64,000 nt of DNA from positions 1-64,000 of the forward strand of contig JAQFVV010013377.1 in the NCBI GenBank assembly GCA_028023455.1, read 5' to 3'. Both the position numbers and the translations under genes were made by a program. This document shows positions 58,942 through 64,000 of the stretch, piece by piece (positions within the stretch are counted from its first letter, which is position 1; every line of letters begins with the position of its first letter). Below the pieces are notes generated by a model. The model ran no database searches. It saw only the letters and a list, made by a program, of their open reading frames with translations, and was not told the DNA's origin. Source of the DNA: Epiperipatus broadwayi. Taxonomy: Eukaryota > Onychophora > Udeonychophora > Euonychophora > Peripatidae.

Positions 58942-59239
58942 GTACAATGCAAATTAAAATATATTTCATGCATGTTTCTGGCACTTGCCTAACAACAAAG
59001 TTATATCTATAGTTGTATATTTAAATTGGACCTGTTTGATGTGCTACTACTAACAGTTGAATGTATTTGAAATATTTAAGTAAAAGTTAAATTTTTCTAA
59101 AGACATTCAATACTCATATTACATGGAAATAGTCTAATATAAAAATACAACTAGAACACTATCATAACAAACCTGCAAAAAAACATTAAGTATTCTGTAT
59201 GAACCCAATACTCAATCAATCTTTATACATTATGAAAAA

Positions 59240-60010
59240 TTATGTCTAAAGCTGGCCAAAGTAGAAAATCATTTAACTTTTTTATGTAAATGTAAATCTA
59301 AAAAGATAATTTCTAAAGATTTGCTAGTAACATCTCCAATTCACACTCAGAGAGTAAGTGAATATCAGTTAAGAGAAAGAATAAATGCTCAAATGGTTTT
59401 TAAGTATCAAACAATGCTTCCCATTAATGATGAAGAATGTTTTCTAAAAAATAAACTTACTGATGAAGACTTAATAAGAGTTTCTCAAGCAATAAGAAAA
59501 TCATATTCTACATTACATGGAAAAACAAAAGAATGCCAAAAGAAGAAACTTGCTAACCTACATGGGCATATCAAAAATCATAATGTAGCAAGCAATTTAA
59601 CATCTGTTAAAATGTCAATTCTAAACATGTAGCAGATACTAAAATTTCTGTTCTTGAAAGAGGATTAAACTTTTCTATAATGCCATCCAATATCCCTTTA
59701 TTAGATATAATGGCAGACAATGAGGAAGTCACCCAAAATTTGTCTTTAGAAAAAGCAGAAGAATTATGCTTGATACTTGACAAGGAAGAAAATTTGAAGT
59801 AAAACATAGACAAAGCAATCAAATCTTTCAACATAAATAAGTCTATAATTATTCTCCCTGCTGTCAAATGCCATTCAACAGTTTTAATGGTTACAACTGA
59901 TTAGGACAACAAAATACAAGAACTCTTGATAGCAGCCCAATATAGAAACATGGCAAAAAAATCTGATATCGAGTACATAAACAAGGTTACAAGCATTACT
60001 GAAAAAGCAT
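59240..60010 (+). pseudogene. Old Penelope element, N-terminal region and start of reverse transcriptase
   Basis: From about 59249 the frame reads KLAKVENHLTFLCKCKSKK, then LLVTSPIHTQRVSEYQLRER (ATG 59321, internal), the usual N-terminal block of one Penelope group. After a shift at about 59625 it continues ISVLERGLNFSIMPSNIPL, DIMADNEEVTQNLSLEKAEE, a stop, and IKSFNINKSIIILPAVKC, where the conserved Leu-Pro-Ala-Asp-Lys-Gly has decayed to LPAVKC. Confidence 0.75.
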
Positions 60011-61365
60011 TGATTCATAAAACCATAATATAACAGTATATTTCAGAAACATTCCTCACCTTTATTGCCTACTTAAAATCCGTAAAGATCATGTTTTTTT
60101 AAGACATTATTATTTCTAGAGATTCTCCTGGCCAAAATTTAAAAGATTTTTTTTCAAAGTTCTATGTCCTTTGGCATACAAAGCCCAATCCTTTGTCAAA
60201 GATTCTAGATACTTTGCAGAATTAATCATGAACACAAAAATTGATAAAACTCACTTACTGTTAAGCTTTGATGTAAAAAGTTGGTTCACAAATGTACCAT
60301 GTGAAGAAACATTGTTTATGTAAGGAAATGATTAAATGGTGATAATAGTTTACAAACCAGAACAGTTCTTCCTATCCATTGTATAATGCAACTATTTACA
60401 TTCTGTATAAAACAACCTACTTTCAATATAACACTGAATTCTTCCAACAAAATCAAGAATTTGATATTCACATGAAAGAACTTAAAACCTTACCCCTAAA
60501 AACAACTCCATTTCTAGCTAATATTTGGCTTCAGTATGTGAATGATACATTTTTTATATGGCCACATGGTGAAACACTGCTGCAAAGTTTTTGAAAACAC
60601 ATCAACATATCCCCTTCAATTAAATTTACAAAAGAATCAGAACAAGAACAAAAATTGGCATCATAAATGTTGTTGTGACAAGACACCCGCATGGCAAAAT
60701 CAAACTACAGTTTATTTAAAACCTATACATACAGGAAAATACCTAGCCTATACATCCAATCACACCAGAGACACAATACATGAAGCTATACTATCACTAT
60801 GAGACAGAGCAAAAGAAGTTTGTTCAGAAACCAGTGATTTAGGAAATGAAGAGATTTATATAGACCAAACTATTTTATGAATAATGGTTATACCTCAGCT
60901 GTTATTAAGAAAATGTTGAATAGATGACAAAAAGAATCAAATAAAAAGACAATTATTGATAGTTGCGTACCCATTCATTCCAAAAATAGCAGACAAATTA
61001 AGGAAAATCTACAATCAGTATAACATCAAAACAGGTTTCCAGAACCATACCAAACTATGAGGAATTCTAACATCTACAAGGCCTAAACATAAAACAGTTA
61101 AAATAAAAAAACTGCATCTATGAAATACCATGTGAATGTGGAAAATATATATTGGTGAGACCAGTCATCCCATTTAAAAGTGCTTGCATAAATACAAACT
61201 GATCATTAGAAAAGGGTAAACAGATGTTTCTAAGATGTCAGACAATGTATGTGCCAATGAACATATGTTCTATTGGGAAAAGACAAAAATATTGGATAGA
61301 GAAGAAAAGGTACAAAAAAGAAAATTTAAAGATGCTGTTCATGTGACAATGGCAAAAATTCCATA
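60011..61365 (+). pseudogene. Old Penelope element, reverse transcriptase and GIY-YIG remnants
   Basis: Readable in order: LLKIRKDHVF (about 60070), HLLLSFDVKSWFTNVPCEET (motif A, about 60250-60310), then ANIWLQYVNDTFFIWPHGET (motif C, about 60520-60575; the second residue of the catalytic pair is kept but the first Asp is Asn), IHTGKYLAYTSNHT, and, after many breaks, CIYEIPCECGK with YIGETSHP (about 61105-61170), which is the GIY-YIG core. It is followed by EHMFYWEKTKILDREEKVQK and KFKDAVHV, the conserved helix after the nuclease. Motif B is not readable. Confidence 0.78.
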
Positions 61366-61484
61366 ATCTACTCTAGTGTAAATATACATAATATATGGAA
61401 ACCACTAATCAACTTTGCCCTTAGGAAAATGTGGAGAAATCAGGAGAAACCTCATAGATAAGTATATGAAATTTTCTTCTGACT

Positions 61485-61630
61485 GCTCCCTTTGGCAGAA
61501 TGGATATGTTGATCAGAGCATTACCTCAAAATTCAATACTTAAGAATCTAAAGGTCCAGGTTTGAATCCTATGCTAGTACCATCACGGGTCAGGCCAGTA
61601 ACACCTGAAGAAAATAGAAGAAAAATACCT
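61485..61630 (+). mobile_element. tRNA-derived SINE
   Basis: A tRNA-like head shows an A box TGGCAGAATGG (61493-61503) and a B box GGTTTGAATCC (61559-61569). The spacing of 66 bases is longer than in a plain tRNA, and no acceptor-stem pairing is evident, so it is a SINE head rather than a functional tRNA gene. RNA polymerase III would use these boxes. The tail after GGGTCAGGCC is short and purine-rich (GAAGAAAATAGAAGAAAAA) and meets the Penelope terminal repeat at 61632. Confidence 0.6.
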
Positions 61631-61791
61631 ACCTGTTTGAGGTGCTATTACTAACAGTTGAATATATTTGGAATAAAAGTTAATTTTTTCTAAATACATT
61701 CAATACTCATATTAGATGATGGAAATAGTCTAATATAAAAGTACAACTAGAACACTATCATCACAATCCTTCAGAAAAACACTAATATATT

Positions 61792-63560
61792 TAATCTTTC
61801 TTAATATTAAAAAGCACATACATCTGCTAGCCATTTATCAATAAGTAAACTATTAAAGAAAATTTTAAGCTTTGTTGCAGGGTAAATAATATATTGAATG
61901 ATAATTACAGCACAGTTTTTTTTTTTAATTTGAAAAACATATAGCATAGTTAATATTAGATGCTGCAACTTTTCAATCTGTACATTTCTTAAAATATCAG
62001 TACTATATAAGCTAACATATCACTACATTTTTAAATACATTAAGTATTTTATTACAATCTGAAGACTTTTCATTTTTCTATTATAAAGTTATCTTTGTTG
62101 AAATTTAAATATGTAGTTTAAGATTTTATTACAAATTTTCAGGTCAATTTGAAGCTTTCAGAATGTCAAGAAAAGTTGTTGTGATTATAATCAACCAATG
62201 TATCATTTTTGTATTATTTTTTTTAAAATTATGTCTTATTGCCAATCATTGAATTTTTGTTTTCAAATCATGATATTTATTATGAAGTCTCATATTTAAT
62301 TTATTATTTTCTCCAAGCAGAAAATACTATAACTTTTCTTTTAATCAAACCATTATTTAAAAGGTCATTATCAGAAATCCAGAAATGATTCCTATTTAAT
62401 ACGAGTCCCAGAAAAGATATACTTATATCTCCACACTTTACTAATATAATTCAGAAAGTTCAAATTAGCAATGTTAGTATTTTATAGCTGTTAAAATGTT
62501 ATAAATATGTTTACTTCTAAAAAATGAATATCATTTTTTTGTAAACAATGTGGGAATCATATCAAATGTACTAATTAATGATTTCTTCATCAATCAGCAT
62601 TTGTACTTTTTTGCATTTTGACTCATATATTTTTGTGCCTGAATGCATACACACTTTCTTTCAGTGATTTTTTACCTATTTCTGACTCACCATGCTTGCA
62701 TTGTAAAAAAAATTAATGACAACGAATATGTAAATTTAAAGAATCAATACAATTACTTTCCTGAAATTTTGATCACAGTGTTTTATTTATAACAGCATAG
62801 TCATTACAAAAAGTGTCCAAAAAAGTCATCCTTTAATAATATTGTTGTAATAATGTCAGCCAATATTTTTCAACAAAATGAGCACTGGTAAGTAAATTTG
62901 AATACTGTTGGATTTTTTCTTGACACAATGAAACATTGTAGGATTAAATAGTATTAAATATTGACTTTACAATAAATTTGACATTATGCATGTATATATG
63001 CTTCACATCTATAATTTAAAATTTTGAAAAAATTTTAAAAGTAAAAATTTTCAACAATTTTAATGAATAAAAATTAAATTTATATGCACAGATAAATGTT
63101 ACTTTTAGTGACATTTGTGTATGTATTGTAATTCTAGTGAGATTTATATTATAAAATACATACATATCGCCATGATATATTGATAATTTAAAAACAAATG
63201 AACAAATTTATTACATTAAAACGAAAGCCAAGAAAAATATATATTAAAGTACATTTTAAAAAATATAATTTTGTTTTTAGAACTAATCTTTTTATTAAAA
63301 GTGAGGTTGGAAAAAAAATTCAGAGAAATAAAAATTAAAGAGCTCACTTTTTTTTTTATAAGTTAAATAAAATATGAAAATGTTTAAAAATAGAACTGAC
63401 AATTGAATTAATTAAAAAATCTTTGCAAACTATGCCATAAGCATAAAAGTGATGAGATAGTACTTCAATCTAGAAATTAGATTAAAGAAAATAGAAAAAG
63501 TTAATTTAAAAAATAGATTTAAATTATGATAAAAATTAAAACTATGGCAAGGGAATAAAC
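61792..63560. other. AT-rich non-coding DNA
   Basis: No coding trace, RNA gene or repeat unit was recognised. The sequence consists of A/T runs with no long open frames. Confidence 0.5.
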
Positions 63561-63573
63561 AAAGAGGGGTAGA

Positions 63574-63698
63574 TATAAAAGGGCAACATATCTATTGTTA
63601 TAATCATTCTGTTATTCATTTATTTATTCTGAGATTCCTGATTCATATTCAGATTCATTCAGATATTTGGACATCATGTTATGCAGATATTCAGAAAT
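63574..63698 (+). promoter_or_regulatory. TATA-box promoter candidate with first-exon-like segment
   Basis: TATAAAAGGG (63574-63583) lies in an otherwise AT-rich upstream. It is followed by a T/C-rich leader with repeated ATTCAGATATT(T/C) words and by the donor-like AAAT-GTAAGTG (GT at 63699). A strong TATA, short leader and donor fit a first exon or an LTR. From 63720 to the window end the sequence is less AT-rich, with pieces such as CEHEEWNTSPESINGSPK on the plus strand, so a transcript or element may continue beyond the window. No family is recognised. Confidence 0.35.
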
Positions 63699-64000
63699 GT
63701 AAGTGCAGTATTGAGCCAGTCATGATTGCTGTGGATAATATTAATGGAGAAGCCACAGAATTAGCAACGTTGCATTGCTAGAAAGCAGTAGGATTGTTCA
63801 ACTGAGATTTATGCCCCAAGTCTTAAACAACTCAACTGTCCTTGCCTGAAACCAATGACTGAAACTAATTTCAAAACTGTAAAATAAATGCTGCTGCATG
63901 CTCTCTCTTCCATTGTGAACATGAAGAATGGAATACAAGCCCTGAAAGCATCAATGGATCACCAAAGGTTAATTGTTTAAAAATTGATGATAATGAAAAT

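Larger units (their letters stand above)
59031..61791 (+). mobile_element. Second Penelope-like element, old, with direct terminal repeats
   Basis: Direct repeats of about 160 bases border the element: 59031-59190 and 61632-61791. Both start CCTGTTTGA and share AACAGTTGAAT, AAAAGTTAA, ACATTCAATACTCATATTA, GGAAATAGTCTAATATAAAA and ACAACTAGAACACTATCAT. Between them lies a heavily decayed Penelope-type protein. The family differs clearly from the cluster at 28.8-36.7 kb. A tRNA-derived SINE sits just inside the right repeat. Confidence 0.85.

Overview
The window looks like AT-rich, gene-poor, repeat-loaded DNA from an invertebrate nuclear genome. It contains no bacterial-style operons, ribosomal RNA or CRISPR. 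Coding traces are intron-broken or retroelement-derived. The mix of Penelope-like elements with a GIY-YIG endonuclease, an RTE-clade LINE, an L1/Tx1-like LINE with an RRM/zinc-knuckle ORF1, Ty3/gypsy remnants, a tRNA-like SINE and AT/ATAC microsatellites would fit a mollusc, perhaps a cephalopod. That assignment is inference only. A run of exactly 500 Ns at 23874-24373 marks an assembly gap.

Layout. 0-5 kb is AT-rich with one well-supported host feature, an immunoglobulin-domain exon on the minus strand (4209-4466) with consensus splice sites and 1-1 phase. 5.1-10.6 kb is a decayed L1/Tx1-like LINE on the plus strand. 10.6-16.3 kb is mostly non-coding with small tandem duplications, a candidate exon and a promoter-like segment. 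16.3-28.8 kb is organised around three copies of an LTR-like repeat (two of about 2 kb, one truncated but followed by a primer-binding-site-like sequence). Between them lie a gag-like coiled-coil remnant, a three-unit tandem array with an inverted fourth unit, an array of short E-box palindromes, the gap, an RTE fragment and a cluster of CTCF-like motifs.

28.8-36.7 kb is a cluster of five Penelope-like copies arranged as two head-to-head pairs plus one near-complete tandem copy. This forms very long inverted repeats. 36.7-43.3 kb holds a decayed Ty3/gypsy pol fragment and a tandem repeat. A diverged segment of about 3 kb occurs twice in direct orientation (43.3-46.35 and 55.8-58.9 kb). Between the copies lie an RTE LINE (47.4-50.3 kb), LTR-like tandem repeats and an unidentified decayed acidic reading frame (53.5-55.7 kb). 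59.0-61.8 kb is a second, much older Penelope-like element flanked by its own direct repeats and carrying a tRNA-derived SINE. The rest to 64 kb is AT-rich with a TATA-box promoter candidate near 63.57 kb.

No intact gene is visible from end to end. Most protein-coding signal is retroelement sequence with stops and frameshifts. The most interesting items are the inverted Penelope cluster, the E-box palindrome array, the direct-plus-inverted satellite array, the 3-kb paralogous segments with matching transcription signals, and the CTCF-like motif cluster.
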